Translations under genes and position numbers: made by a program
Shown here: positions 15,469-24,346 of the stretch, piece by piece
Position numbering within the stretch: the stretch's first letter is position 1
Layout: every line of letters starts with the position of its first letter
The notes under the pieces: generated by a model
What the model was told of the DNA's origin: nothing
What the model saw: the letters and a program-made list of their open reading frames with translations, nothing else
The model's database searches: none
Assembly (NCBI GenBank): GCA_016218085.1
Contig: JACREY010000017.1
Location: 22,187-86,186 of the forward strand
Length of the DNA stretch: 64,000 nucleotides
Origin: Ignavibacteriota bacterium
GTDB taxonomy: Bacteria > Bacteroidota > Ignavibacteria > Tepidaquicellales > Tepidaquicellaceae
Reading direction: 5' to 3'

Positions 15469-17847
15469 TTAAAATCCTCTTCCGAACTGGAAGTGGAATA
15501 AAAGCTTAGGGCTGTCCCTGTCCTCGATTTTCCTGTCAAACCCATAACCGAAGTCGAAGCCGACAAGACCGACAGCCGGCAGATAAAGCCTGGTACCGAA
15601 GCCTACGGACCTTCTCAGGTTAAAAGGATCGGTTTTGGAAATATCAGCCCATACATTTCCCGCCTCGGCAAAAACAAGTGCAAATATCGGGAACGGGTCG
15701 AGGGAAAGGGGATACCTGAGTTCAAGCCCGTATTTGATGGCAACCTTTCCGCCGATAGGATTGAAGTAGGTCTGGTTGTCTTTCGGACCGACATTCCTGT
15801 CGTCGTAACCACGCAGTGCAATTGTATTGTATGCAAGTCCGTTACCGCCCATATAGAATAATTCAGTTGGCGGAATATACTTTTCCTTGCCGATAGCATT
15901 TACAAAATAAAAATTGAAATTCGAGTACAGAACAAATTTTTGATTTTTTATCAGCGGGGTATATGTTTCCGCAGTAAAAATATTTTTTATAAACTCTATA
16001 TTACCGGGGAGGAAAGGTCCGCCTGAAAGCTCTGTCGAGTTTGCAATTCTTGTACCGGTCAAAGGGAACATCGGGTCGAATACGGTCGAACGGCTGATAG
16101 TTTGTTTGATGCTGAACTGGTCTCTAACTCCTGTCAGGTAATACGAACCGCCGTCGATGACATCCGTTCTCTGAATCTTTATAGCCCAGTCACCCCTGAA
16201 GTAATCATCGGGAAATTTGAATCTTCTTCCGAAATTCAGAATACCGCCCGTTTCGCGTATATCATAATAGTACCTTGTCCTGGTATCGAACAGACTGAAT
16301 CCGAGAAGTGTAGGTGTATTTAAAAACCACGGTTCCTGAAACCCAATTGAAAATGTCCTGTAATTTCCGGCTTCTCCAAACTGCCAGCTGAAATTCAGCA
16401 CCTGGCCTGCACCGCCTGAAAACGGCCTCGAAATATCGAAGTTATTGAAAGTAAGGCCGAGCGCGCCGGTCATTCCGAAGCTTCCGCTGTATCCGACCGA
16501 AGCATTGAACTGGTCGGAAGAGCGTTCCTGAACAACATATTTTATATTTACAACGGAATCATTCTCGAGCGAAATATCCGGATTTAGTTTTTCAGGATTA
16601 AAATAATTCAGAGCATTGAGCTGCTGGAGGCTTCTCTTTACATCGCTCCTGTTGAAATAGTCTCCCGGGATTGAATACATTTCCCTTCTGAGAACTTTGT
16701 CCTGAGTCTTGTCGTTTCCTTCGAAACTGATATGTCCCAGCCTGAACTGATTATTTTCAGTTATCTTAATATTCAGGTCAAGCTTATTGTTGTTGATTAC
16801 TTTTTCTTCTATATCTGCATTGAAAGAAAGGTATCCGTTGTCCATATACAGAGTACTGATGTCGTTTTCACTTTCGCCGCTTCCATAGAGGTTGTAAGAG
16901 AGCTTTTTAAAGTTATATACATCGCCTTTTTTGAAATCCAGCTTTGCATAGAGAATCGAATCGGGATACATTTTATTGCCTTCGAACCTGATATTATTGA
17001 TATAATATTTCTTTCCTTCTTCGATTTTTATTTTTAAATACAAATCTTCCTTATCGGGTGAAAGGTTCAATTCTTCTCCGGTTATTTCCGCATCCTTATA
17101 TCCGTTTTCCTTGCAGAAAAATATAATGGATTTCTTGTCTTCCTCGAATTTATTCCTGTCGAAAGTAGCGCCATCCCAGATTTTCCACCAAATTTTTTCA
17201 GATGTATTTTCCATCGACTTTTTCAGCTCTTTTTCCTTCAGTCCTTTATTTCCTTCAAATTTGATTTCCTGAACGGTAAGCTTACTGCCTTCTTTTACTT
17301 TAATTCTGATTCTTGCTTCGTTATTTGTGGATATGAGCTTATCGGTTTTTACCTCGGCAAGCGAATAGCCCTCTTCGATATAATATTTCGTAAGGTTATA
17401 TTCAAGGTCCCTTATTTTCTGGTCCTGCACAACCTCACCAACAGTCAGGCCGATTCTCTCTTTCAGGTCGCTTGTTGAAATTTTCTTGTTACCTGAAATC
17501 TCTATGCCTTCGACACGCGGAAGCTCCTGCACCTGAATAACAAGGTAAACGTCTTTCCCGAATTTTTTATCCACATAAAGGGCAATATTGGAAAATAATC
17601 CCAGGCTCCATAGTTTTTTTATTGCATCCCTTGTCTCATCTGAGGGAATTGCAATTTCCATATTCTCTTTTATCCCGGAGTAATTCACTATTGTTTTTGA
17701 ATCATAGAACTTATTTCCCTTTACGCTGATGCTTGCAACCCTGTATAGGGGAATCTGGTCGTCCTGAGCCGATGTATAGTCTGTATTAAAAAACAGAATG
17801 GCAAGGATTGCCGGTATTAATATTTTTGAAATTCCTTTAAAACTCAT
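15469..17847 (-). CDS. bamA: Outer-membrane protein assembly factor BamA
   Basis: 792 residues. After a signal peptide (cut near T-S-A/Q) come about five POTRA domains (roughly 35-440), seen as repeats with V-x-x-I-x-(F/V)-x-G-N and a final G-x-x-Y strand. The Omp85 beta-barrel follows (about 450-792) with the conserved V-G-F-G-T-R-L-Y-L-P and a C-terminal strand ending in F-Q-F-G-R-G-F. BamA inserts beta-barrel proteins into the outer membrane. It is between uppS and the two ompH genes, a conserved arrangement in Bacteroidota. Confidence 0.95.
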   Translation of the reverse strand: MSFKGISKILIPAILAILFFNTDYTSAQDDQIPLYRVASISVKGNKFYDSKTIVNYSGIKENMEIAIPSDETRDAIKKLWSLGLFSNIALYVDKKFGKDVYLVIQVQELPRVEGIEISGNKKISTSDLKERIGLTVGEVVQDQKIRDLEYNLTKYYIEEGYSLAEVKTDKLISTNNEARIRIKVKEGSKLTVQEIKFEGNKGLKEKELKKSMENTSEKIWWKIWDGATFDRNKFEEDKKSIIFFCKENGYKDAEITGEELNLSPDKEDLYLKIKIEEGKKYYINNIRFEGNKMYPDSILYAKLDFKKGDVYNFKKLSYNLYGSGESENDISTLYMDNGYLSFNADIEEKVINNNKLDLNIKITENNQFRLGHISFEGNDKTQDKVLRREMYSIPGDYFNRSDVKRSLQQLNALNYFNPEKLNPDISLENDSVVNIKYVVQERSSDQFNASVGYSGSFGMTGALGLTFNNFDISRPFSGGAGQVLNFSWQFGEAGNYRTFSIGFQEPWFLNTPTLLGFSLFDTRTRYYYDIRETGGILNFGRRFKFPDDYFRGDWAIKIQRTDVIDGGSYYLTGVRDQFSIKQTISRSTVFDPMFPLTGTRIANSTELSGGPFLPGNIEFIKNIFTAETYTPLIKNQKFVLYSNFNFYFVNAIGKEKYIPPTELFYMGGNGLAYNTIALRGYDDRNVGPKDNQTYFNPIGGKVAIKYGLELRYPLSLDPFPIFALVFAEAGNVWADISKTDPFNLRRSVGFGTRLYLPAVGLVGFDFGYGFDRKIEDRDSPKLLFHFQFGRGF

Positions 17848-17858
17848 TTGTCAGTTGT

Positions 17859-18641
17859 TTACTTTTTTTTGTTTTTATTTAATTGTTCACTAACAAGCCC
17901 GAACCTTCGCTCGCGCTTCTGGTATTCCCTAATTGCTTCGTACAGGTGCTCCCGCCTGAATTCAGGCCAGAAAACCTTATCAATATAAATTTCCGTATAG
18001 GCAAGCTCCCACAGCAGAAAATTGCTTATTCTGAATTCGCTTCCGGTCCTTATGAGCAAATCAGGGTCGGGTATGTTTTTTGTTGTCAAATATTCGGAGA
18101 ACAGCTTTTCATTAATCTGTTCAGGATTTATTGAGGATTTCCTGATGTCATCAGATATATTTTTTACCGCATTAATAATATCCCATCTGCCGCTGTAGCT
18201 GATTGCAAGGGAAAGTGTCATTAGCTTGTTATTCTTTGTCTTTTCCATTGCATCGGTCAGTTCTGTTCTAACTTTATCCGGCAGTGTGCTCAAGTCACCG
18301 ATGGCATGTAACCTGACATTATTTTCGTGGAGCCTGTCTGTTTCATCTTTGAGCGCCTTGATTAAAAGCTTCATAAGTATGGAGACTTCAGTCTTCGGTC
18401 TTTTCCAGTTTTCGGTTGAGAAAGTATAAAGTGTGAGGTATTTCACACCTATCTGTCCGCAGCATTCAACAATATCCCTGACGGACGCAACCCCCTGCCT
18501 GTGGCCGAAAATCCTTGACTGGTTTCTCATCTTTGCCCATCTGCCGTTGCCGTCCATAATCACGGCAATGTGACCGGGAATTTCTCCTGACTCTTTCAGT
18601 CTGTCCTGTATTGCCTTGTCTTTTTTTTCGGGTTCTATCAA
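17859..18641 (-). CDS. uppS: Isoprenyl transferase (undecaprenyl diphosphate synthase)
   Basis: 260 residues, standard length. It has the diagnostic GHIAVIMDGNGRWAK segment with the catalytic Asp, the G-H-R-Q-G pyrophosphate site, YLTLYTFSTENW, and the C-terminal R-T-G-S-E-F-R-I-S-N-F-L-L-W with A-Y-T-E-I-Y. It condenses isopentenyl units on farnesyl diphosphate to make the C55 lipid carrier used for peptidoglycan and surface polysaccharide. It lies 11 bases before bamA and 21 after trpS. Confidence 0.96.
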   Translation of the reverse strand: MIEPEKKDKAIQDRLKESGEIPGHIAVIMDGNGRWAKMRNQSRIFGHRQGVASVRDIVECCGQIGVKYLTLYTFSTENWKRPKTEVSILMKLLIKALKDETDRLHENNVRLHAIGDLSTLPDKVRTELTDAMEKTKNNKLMTLSLAISYSGRWDIINAVKNISDDIRKSSINPEQINEKLFSEYLTTKNIPDPDLLIRTGSEFRISNFLLWELAYTEIYIDKVFWPEFRREHLYEAIREYQKRERRFGLVSEQLNKNKKK

Positions 18642-18662
18642 ATTAAATTATTATTTTAATAT

Positions 18663-19661
18663 TTATCCAAGTTTCATAGCTTCGCGGACTTCGCTCATTG
18701 TTTTTTCCGCAACATCTTTTGCTTTCTTTTCACCGTCCCTCAGGACGTCTTTAATATAATCAAGATTATTTTCTAATTCACTTCTTTTATTATGTACCGG
18801 AGTAAAAAAGTCGTTAATTTTATTCGCTATATTCATTTTACAGTCAAAACAGCCTAAAGTTCCGCTCGTGCATCCTTCCCTGATTTCGCTGACCTGTGAA
18901 GGGTTGAATTTGTTGTGATATGTGAAAATAAGGCAGATATCCGGATTTCCCTTATCTCCTTTTCTCAATTTATTAGGGTCGGTAAAGGCTTTTTTAACTT
19001 TATTCTTAATTTCATCAATTCCGTCAGAGATCAAAATAGTATTTCCCAGAGACTTGCTCATTTTTGCTTTGCCGTCAAGTCCGGGAAGTCTTGCAAATTT
19101 TGTTATTTTTGGTTCAGGAATCGGGAATATTTTTTTATCACCGGGAAGCGAGTATTTCTCGTTGAAAAATCCTGCAATCTGTCTTGTAATCTCCACGTGC
19201 GGTACCTGGTCTTCGCCTACCGGAACGAGGTCGCCTTTATAAAGCAGAATATCGGCAGCCTGCAAGACGGGGTATCCGAGATGTCCGTATGTAATGCTTT
19301 GCAGATTCATATCCCTGACCTGATCTTTTAGAGTGGGATTTTTTTCCAGTCTTGCCTTTGTAATAAGCATAGAGAAAATCAGAAACAGTTCCGTATGTTC
19401 TTTTACCTGCGACTGCCTGAAAATCGGAGATGATTCAGGGTCAATTCCGCTTGCAATCCAGTCTACGACCATATCGATTGTATCGTCGTAAACATTCGAA
19501 GTATCCAGACTCGTGGTCAGAGTATGGTAATCCGCTATCAGGTGGTAATTCTTATACGAATCCTGAAGATGCACCCAGTTCTCGAGAGCTCCGACATAGT
19601 GTCCGATGTGGAGTTTGCCGGTTGGTCTCATTCCCGATAATATAATTTTTTTCTTTTCCAT
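18663..19661 (-). CDS. trpS: Tryptophanyl-tRNA synthetase
   Basis: 332 residues, class I synthetase. HIGH-type motif in GKLHIGHYVGAL near residue 16, KMSKS in KAKMSKSLGNT near 200, and G-E-D-Q-V-P-H for tRNA/ATP contacts. It charges tRNA-Trp. A housekeeping gene placed inside an envelope operon, between the FtsB-like gene (6 bases upstream) and uppS. Confidence 0.96.
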   Translation of the reverse strand: MEKKKIILSGMRPTGKLHIGHYVGALENWVHLQDSYKNYHLIADYHTLTTSLDTSNVYDDTIDMVVDWIASGIDPESSPIFRQSQVKEHTELFLIFSMLITKARLEKNPTLKDQVRDMNLQSITYGHLGYPVLQAADILLYKGDLVPVGEDQVPHVEITRQIAGFFNEKYSLPGDKKIFPIPEPKITKFARLPGLDGKAKMSKSLGNTILISDGIDEIKNKVKKAFTDPNKLRKGDKGNPDICLIFTYHNKFNPSQVSEIREGCTSGTLGCFDCKMNIANKINDFFTPVHNKRSELENNLDYIKDVLRDGEKKAKDVAEKTMSEVREAMKLG

Positions 19662-19667
19662 TAAATA

Positions 19668-20015
19668 TTATTTCGTACTGTCAACTTTAATTTTAATAAT
19701 TTTTTCCCCGTCCTTGGTCATTCCGTATTTTTCTCTTGCAACTTTTTCAATTTTTCTGTCAGAGGTGTTAAGTTCCTTTATTTCAAGTTTAAGCGAATCT
19801 GTTTTTTTGAGTTCATCGTTTAGCATTTTTTCATACTGTTTTTTTTCAGATTCGAGCTTCAGCCTTGTCATCAGGCCTTTGCTGCCGAACAGTGCTATAC
19901 CGGACTGAAAAAAAATCACTATAATAAAAATAAGAGCAAGTTTATTGTATTTAAAAAACCTGATTGTTTTTTTTAAAATGCTTTCCCTAATCTCATCCTT
20001 ATCTTCTTCAAACAT
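19668..20015 (-). CDS. FtsB/DivIC-family septum formation initiator
   Basis: 115 residues with the family topology: a short basic N-terminus, one membrane helix at about 28-46, then a coiled coil (E-S-E-K-K-Q-Y-E-K-M-L and following) and an end with I-E-K-V-A-R-E-K-Y-G-M-T-K-D-G-E, the conserved REKYGM motif. FtsB/DivIC proteins bridge early and late divisome proteins through FtsL and FtsQ. Only one base separates it from ddl, so it is translated with the D-Ala ligase. The family call is good; which of FtsB, FtsL or DivIC it equals is uncertain. Confidence 0.88.
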   Translation of the reverse strand: MFEEDKDEIRESILKKTIRFFKYNKLALIFIIVIFFQSGIALFGSKGLMTRLKLESEKKQYEKMLNDELKKTDSLKLEIKELNTSDRKIEKVAREKYGMTKDGEKIIKIKVDSTK

Positions 20016-20016
20016 T

Positions 20017-21036
20017 TTAATACTTTTTTAAGGATAATGCGATAATATTTTCAATGAGCATATTAAAATCCATTCCTGTAACTCCGACAGCTTTCGGAAC
20101 AAGCGACAAAGCCGTCATTCCGGGAAGGGTATTCACTTCAAGGCAGAACAGTTCTTCTGAATCCGTCAGGAGGAAATCCACCCTTGAATATACGGAGCAG
20201 CCCAGGGAATGATACGCTTTAAGCGCCAGTTCCTGAGCTTTTTTTGCAATATCTTCGTTTATTTCAGCAGGACAGATATATTCCGTCATACCCTTTGTAT
20301 ATTTATGATGATAATCATAAAAGCCCTCTTTTGGCTTTATTTCTATGAGAGGGTAAGCCTTATCCCCTAAAATTGAAACCGTTAATTCCCTTCCTTTCAC
20401 ATATTTTTCAATCATAATACTGTCAGTATAGCTGAATCCGAGTTCAACAGCGTCTTTTATTCCGGATTTTTCCTTTACAATCGTCAAGCCCACGGTACTT
20501 CCCTCGTCATTGGGTTTGACGACAAAAGGAAGAGAAATCCTGCGGACAATATCTTCAGTATTTATTTCATCTTTTTTAGAAAGAACAATCCAGTCTGCAG
20601 TCAGTATGCCGCAATTTCGGAAAATCATTTTAGTCACATTTTTATTCATTGCAACAGCGGAAGAAAGTATATCCGAGCCTGTATATTTAATCCCGCGCAA
20701 TTCAAGCAGGGTCTGTATTCTCCCGTCCTCACCGTATTTGCCGTGAAGGCCCAAAAAAGCAAGCCCGACATCATCAAACAAATCGGAATTAACGCATTCA
20801 ATCACTTTTTTCCTGGATTCCTTTAGCAGCTTATCCATAATTTCTTTTGACGGATATTCTTTGGAAACAAGGTCCTTGAAAATTATCTCTTCGCTTATTT
20901 TTTCAGCACCAAAAACAGGGTCAATAACCTTAACTTCATGCCCGTTTTCCCTTAATGCCATTAAAATTGCACGGGCTGAAGCAAGGGAAACCTCCCTTTC
21001 AGATGATATTCCGCCGGCTAATAAAGCAATTTTCAT
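20017..21036 (-). CDS. ddl: D-alanine-D-alanine ligase
   Basis: 339 residues. The N-terminal A-L-L-A-G-G-I-S-S-E-R-E-V-S-L motif, the L-G-L-H-G-K-Y-G-E-D-G loop, the ATP-grasp residues in FVVKPNDEGSTVGLT, and the C-terminal E-V-N-T-L-P-G-M-T identify the ligase. It makes the D-Ala-D-Ala dipeptide for peptidoglycan precursors. The Tyr/Phe specificity loop residue is in Y-D-Y-H-H-K-Y, which favours D-Ala-D-Ala rather than D-Ala-D-lactate. It is the first gene of the nine-gene minus-strand operon; the 172-base gap to the divergent PHP gene should hold its promoter. Confidence 0.96.
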   Translation of the reverse strand: MKIALLAGGISSEREVSLASARAILMALRENGHEVKVIDPVFGAEKISEEIIFKDLVSKEYPSKEIMDKLLKESRKKVIECVNSDLFDDVGLAFLGLHGKYGEDGRIQTLLELRGIKYTGSDILSSAVAMNKNVTKMIFRNCGILTADWIVLSKKDEINTEDIVRRISLPFVVKPNDEGSTVGLTIVKEKSGIKDAVELGFSYTDSIMIEKYVKGRELTVSILGDKAYPLIEIKPKEGFYDYHHKYTKGMTEYICPAEINEDIAKKAQELALKAYHSLGCSVYSRVDFLLTDSEELFCLEVNTLPGMTALSLVPKAVGVTGMDFNMLIENIIALSLKKY

Positions 21037-21208
21037 ATAATTCGCTAAATCTTTTAATATAATGATTTTAAATATCTATTAAAATAATGAATTTAATCAT
21101 AAAAACTGCGTTAAAAGCACCATATTTTTTGTTTATTTAAACTTTTTTCAAAAATTGAAATTTTATGACTTTAATCAAAGAAATATAAAAATTATCTTTA
21201 AAATTACG

Positions 21209-22048
21209 ATGACCGGAACTAAAAAAAATATAAAAGCTGACCTGCACATACATTCGAATTTTTCCGACGGAAAGTTTTCTCCTGCGGAATTAATCCAAAA
21301 AGCAAAGGTGAAAGGATTTTCTGCAATCAGCATTACAGATCACGATAATATTAATGCAATAGACGAAGCAAAGATGGAAAGTGAAAAGTATGAAATCGAG
21401 GTGATACCCGGAATTGAATTCAGCACGGATTATATAGGAAAAGAAGTTCATGTACTCGCATATTTTATCGATTATAAGGATACAGCTCTCATAGATTTCA
21501 TAAAAAAAATCAGAAACTCAAGAATTGAAAGACTAAGGCAGATGATACACAGACTTGCAGGTCTGAACTGCCTGATAGATGTTAACAGGTTTTTCGATAA
21601 ATTCCCGTCGAATATAACTCTCGGCAGGCCGCATCTGGCACTTGAGATGGTGCAGAATAAATTCGTCAAGAACTATGTCGAGGCATTCATAAAATTTATA
21701 GGCGACGGAAAACCTGCTTATGTAAAAAAACCGAATCCTGAAATTAAGACCGTTTTAGGAATAATATCCGACCTTGGCGGGCTTTCGTTTATAGCTCACC
21801 CGGGAAAGAATTTCAAGAACAACCAGATTCAGGAGATTATCGACGAGGGAGTGGACGGGATAGAGATAATTCACCCTTCTCATACTTATACGGATACAAA
21901 TTTCTTCCAGAAAGTTTCTGCGCAAAACTACCTTCTCGAAAGCGGCGGCTCTGATTTTCACGGCATAGTGAAAACGGATTTTGAAAATTTCGGAAGCTAC
22001 TATGTGACCGATAAAGAAATAATTAATATGAAAAGAAGACTTTATTAA
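21209..22048 (+). CDS. PHP-domain phosphoesterase
   Basis: 279 residues from the ATG at 21209, five residues before the conserved K-A-D-L-H-I-H-S-N-F-S-D-G motif. PHP metal ligands are seen in DLHIHSNFSDG, ITDHDN, P-G-I-E-F-S, FIAHPGKN and S-G-G-S-D-F-H-G. The family includes the 3',5'-nucleoside bisphosphate phosphatase YciV/RnaAM and other phosphoesterases; the layout here fits that subgroup best. An upstream in-frame ATG at 21155 would add 18 residues without homology. Twelve bases separate it from ribH. Confidence 0.85.
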   Translation: MTGTKKNIKADLHIHSNFSDGKFSPAELIQKAKVKGFSAISITDHDNINAIDEAKMESEKYEIEVIPGIEFSTDYIGKEVHVLAYFIDYKDTALIDFIKKIRNSRIERLRQMIHRLAGLNCLIDVNRFFDKFPSNITLGRPHLALEMVQNKFVKNYVEAFIKFIGDGKPAYVKKPNPEIKTVLGIISDLGGLSFIAHPGKNFKNNQIQEIIDEGVDGIEIIHPSHTYTDTNFFQKVSAQNYLLESGGSDFHGIVKTDFENFGSYYVTDKEIINMKRRLY

Positions 22049-22060
22049 ATTTATTTCAAA

Positions 22061-22522
22061 ATGAAGGCAATCAATTTAAAAATAGGAATAGTAGTAAGCA
22101 AATTCAACGAAGTCGTAACTTCGAATTTGTTAAACGGAGCAAAGGAAGCACTCAGGCAGCAAGGTTTACCTGAAAAGAATATCAAAGTTTTTTATGCTCC
22201 CGGTGCATTCGAAATTCCTCTCATACTGAAAAAACTCTGCAAGAAGAAAGGCAAGGATAGATTCAGCGGACTGATTGCCCTCGGCTGCGTGATAAAAGGA
22301 GAAACCGCCCACTTCGAATATATTTCAAACGAAGTTTCACACAGCATTGCACAATTGAATCTCGAATACGAAATTCCGGTTGCCTTCGGAGTACTCACCT
22401 GTTACACTCCCGAACAGGCATTTGCCAGATGCGAAATGGAACCCTGCAATGAAGATACGAACAAGGGATATGAATCGGGACTTGCAGTAATGGAAATGAT
22501 AAAACTCCTCAGGACATTTTAA
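22061..22522 (+). CDS. ribH: 6,7-dimethyl-8-ribityllumazine synthase
   Basis: 153 residues, normal length. Motifs: I-G-I-V-V-S-K-F-N-E, A-P-G-A-F-E-I-P-L, A-L-G-C-V-I-K-G-E-T-A-H-F-E-Y and F-G-V-L-T. The histidine of T-A-H-F-E is the proton acceptor. It makes the direct precursor of riboflavin. Its stop codon overlaps the stop of the convergent IMPase gene by two bases, leaving no room for a normal terminator. No FMN riboswitch is visible upstream. Confidence 0.96.
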   Translation: MKAINLKIGIVVSKFNEVVTSNLLNGAKEALRQQGLPEKNIKVFYAPGAFEIPLILKKLCKKKGKDRFSGLIALGCVIKGETAHFEYISNEVSHSIAQLNLEYEIPVAFGVLTCYTPEQAFARCEMEPCNEDTNKGYESGLAVMEMIKLLRTF

Positions 22523-23286
22523 AGGTTCATCAGCACTTTCAGCATTTCGTTGTGAATTAATCCGTTTGTGGCAAGTATTTCTTTTTCGTAAATCGAAAAT
22601 TTTCCGTTTTTAAAATCCGTAACTTTTCCGCCTGCTTCGGTCATTATAAGATAGCCTGCCGCAACATCCCACGGATTTAAGTTATATTCCCAGAAGCCGT
22701 CGAACCTGCCAAGCGCAGTCCAGCACAAATCAAGCGCGGCGGAGCCGAGCCTCCTTATAGGAATATCCAGATCTATGAATCTCTTGAATGACTCAACGGG
22801 TTTATAAGGACAGTTTTTCGATACATACGGAAAACCCGTTACCAGCAGTGACTTTCTGAGATTATTTTCTTTTGTTACCGATATTCTTTTTTCGTTCAGG
22901 TATGCGCCTTTTCCTTTTTCGGCATAGAATAGTTCTTCCGACATCGGGTTGTAAACGAGGCCGTAAATTATCTCGCCTTCTTTTTCCACGCCGATTGAAA
23001 TGCAGCAAATCGGAATTCCGTGTGCAAAATTTATTGTGCCGTCTATCGGGTCAATCACCCATTTATATTCCGAATCAGTTTCGAGAGCTCCGATTTCTTC
23101 CGATAAAATATTGTGCTCCGGAAAATCCGCTTTGATAATTTCAATGATTTTTGATTCGGATTTTTTGTCAACTTCGGTTACGATATTAGATATAATATCC
23201 TTGCTTTCGATTTTAAATGTCCCAGCAAAATATTCCTTTATAATCTTGCCTGCTTCGAATGCCGCTTTGTGTAGTGTGTTTTTCAT
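22519..23286 (-). CDS. suhB: Inositol monophosphatase family protein
   Basis: 255 residues. The metal-binding motifs are present: E-E in I-L-S-E-E-I-G, D-P-I-D-G-T-I-N-F, and the C-terminal W-D-V-A-A-G. The family hydrolyses inositol-1-phosphate and related sugar phosphates; bacterial SuhB also binds NusG/rRNA antitermination complexes in enterobacteria, which cannot be judged here. It is the last gene of a four-gene minus-strand operon and converges on ribH with overlapping stop codons. Confidence 0.9.
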   Translation of the reverse strand: MKNTLHKAAFEAGKIIKEYFAGTFKIESKDIISNIVTEVDKKSESKIIEIIKADFPEHNILSEEIGALETDSEYKWVIDPIDGTINFAHGIPICCISIGVEKEGEIIYGLVYNPMSEELFYAEKGKGAYLNEKRISVTKENNLRKSLLVTGFPYVSKNCPYKPVESFKRFIDLDIPIRRLGSAALDLCWTALGRFDGFWEYNLNPWDVAAGYLIMTEAGGKVTDFKNGKFSIYEKEILATNGLIHNEMLKVLMNL

Positions 23287-23288
23287 TA

Positions 23289-24053
23289 TTAAATTTCGAT
23301 TGTTAATCCGTCATACCCAAGTTCGATATTTTCAGGAAGCTCTGAATTGATTTTGTCGTGCATCATATCGTGGGTTATGTGAGTAAAATATGTTTTCCTT
23401 GCTTTTAGTCTTAGTGCAATTTCCGTTGCCTGTTCGAGATTAAAATGAGTCGGATGCGGAGCACGCCTTAAAGCGTTTAAAATCAATACATCCAGCCCTT
23501 CGAGCTTTTCCATTTCTCTGTCAGGAATTTTGCTTGCATCGGTGATGTATGCTAAATTTCCAATCCTGTATCCGTAAATTTTTATTTTTCCGTGATAGAC
23601 TTCGACGGGAAGGACTTCAATCCCCCTGATTTTAAATGCTTTATTTTCCGTATAGTGAAAATTCACAAGCGGTACAGCCCAGTAGCTTTTCAGTTCTTCG
23701 TCGAGAGCATAGCGGAATGAAATTTTTATTTCATCGAGTGTAAGTTTGTTGCCGTATATATCTATATATTTTCTGTGGCGCTGGTTAATCTGCCTTAAAT
23801 CATCCATGCCGAGTATGTGGTCAACGTGATGATGTGTAAATAAAACCGCATCCAAATCAGAAATATTTGCCCTGAGCATCTGTTGCCTGAAATCGATTGA
23901 AGTATCGATTAAGATTTTAAGTCCACCGGTTTCAACATAAGCCGAAGCCCTCAGTCTTTTATCTTTGGGATTATCCGAGAGGCAGGTTTCGCACTTGCAG
24001 CCGATATTAGGCACGCCCTGAGAGGTTCCTGAACCGACTAATATTATTTTCAT
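23289..24053 (-). CDS. Metallo-beta-lactamase-fold hydrolase (PhnP-like)
   Basis: 254 residues. It starts ILVGSGTSQGVPNIGCKC, which carries a Cys pair (C-K-C-E-T-C) like the structural zinc site of PhnP-type enzymes. The metal-binding H-H-H-V-D-H (TH-H-H-V-D-H-I-L-G-M-D) and later histidines (E-V-Y-H-G, F-T-H-I-T-H-D) are intact. Relatives act as cyclic phosphodiesterases. It lies two bases before suhB and overlaps the upstream small gene by four bases, so it is translationally coupled. No phosphonate genes are nearby, so the substrate is unknown. Confidence 0.88.
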   Translation of the reverse strand: MKIILVGSGTSQGVPNIGCKCETCLSDNPKDKRLRASAYVETGGLKILIDTSIDFRQQMLRANISDLDAVLFTHHHVDHILGMDDLRQINQRHRKYIDIYGNKLTLDEIKISFRYALDEELKSYWAVPLVNFHYTENKAFKIRGIEVLPVEVYHGKIKIYGYRIGNLAYITDASKIPDREMEKLEGLDVLILNALRRAPHPTHFNLEQATEIALRLKARKTYFTHITHDMMHDKINSELPENIELGYDGLTIEI

Positions 24054-24346
24054 TTAACGGACTCTCTCTCTATAATTTCCCTGAGTTCGGGTTTTATGAA
24101 TATATCCTCGACACCGATTTCGGAAAGGTTTTTTGCAAGGAAGTTTATTTTTTTTACGGGTTCGATGTTTCTATTAAGCAAGAATAATTTCTGTTCCCTC
24201 AAAAGACAGAAACCGCCCTTAAAACTTCCTTTCTCAACTCTCACATCATATCCGATACTCTTGTAAACTTCAATCAGCTCGTTTATAATAATTTCCTGTT
24301 TTTCGTCAGTCTGCTTTACTGCAGCTTTTTTTATAACCTTGCTCAT
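24050..24346 (-). CDS. Hypothetical small protein in the suhB operon
   Basis: 98 residues, Lys/Glu-rich, no signal peptide or membrane segment. It contains I-N-E-L-I-E-V-Y-K-S-I-G-Y-D-V-R-V-E-K-G-S-F-K-G-G-F-C, a pattern suggesting an alpha/beta fold. I do not recognise the family. Its start and stop overlap both neighbours by four bases, a sign of translational coupling and of a real gene. Role unknown. Confidence 0.65.
   Translation of the reverse strand: MSKVIKKAAVKQTDEKQEIIINELIEVYKSIGYDVRVEKGSFKGGFCLLREQKLFLLNRNIEPVKKINFLAKNLSEIGVEDIFIKPELREIIERESVK

Noticed and set aside
23289..24053. Phosphonate (C-P lyase) pathway
   Set aside because: The PhnP-like fold alone is not enough; no phn genes are nearby.
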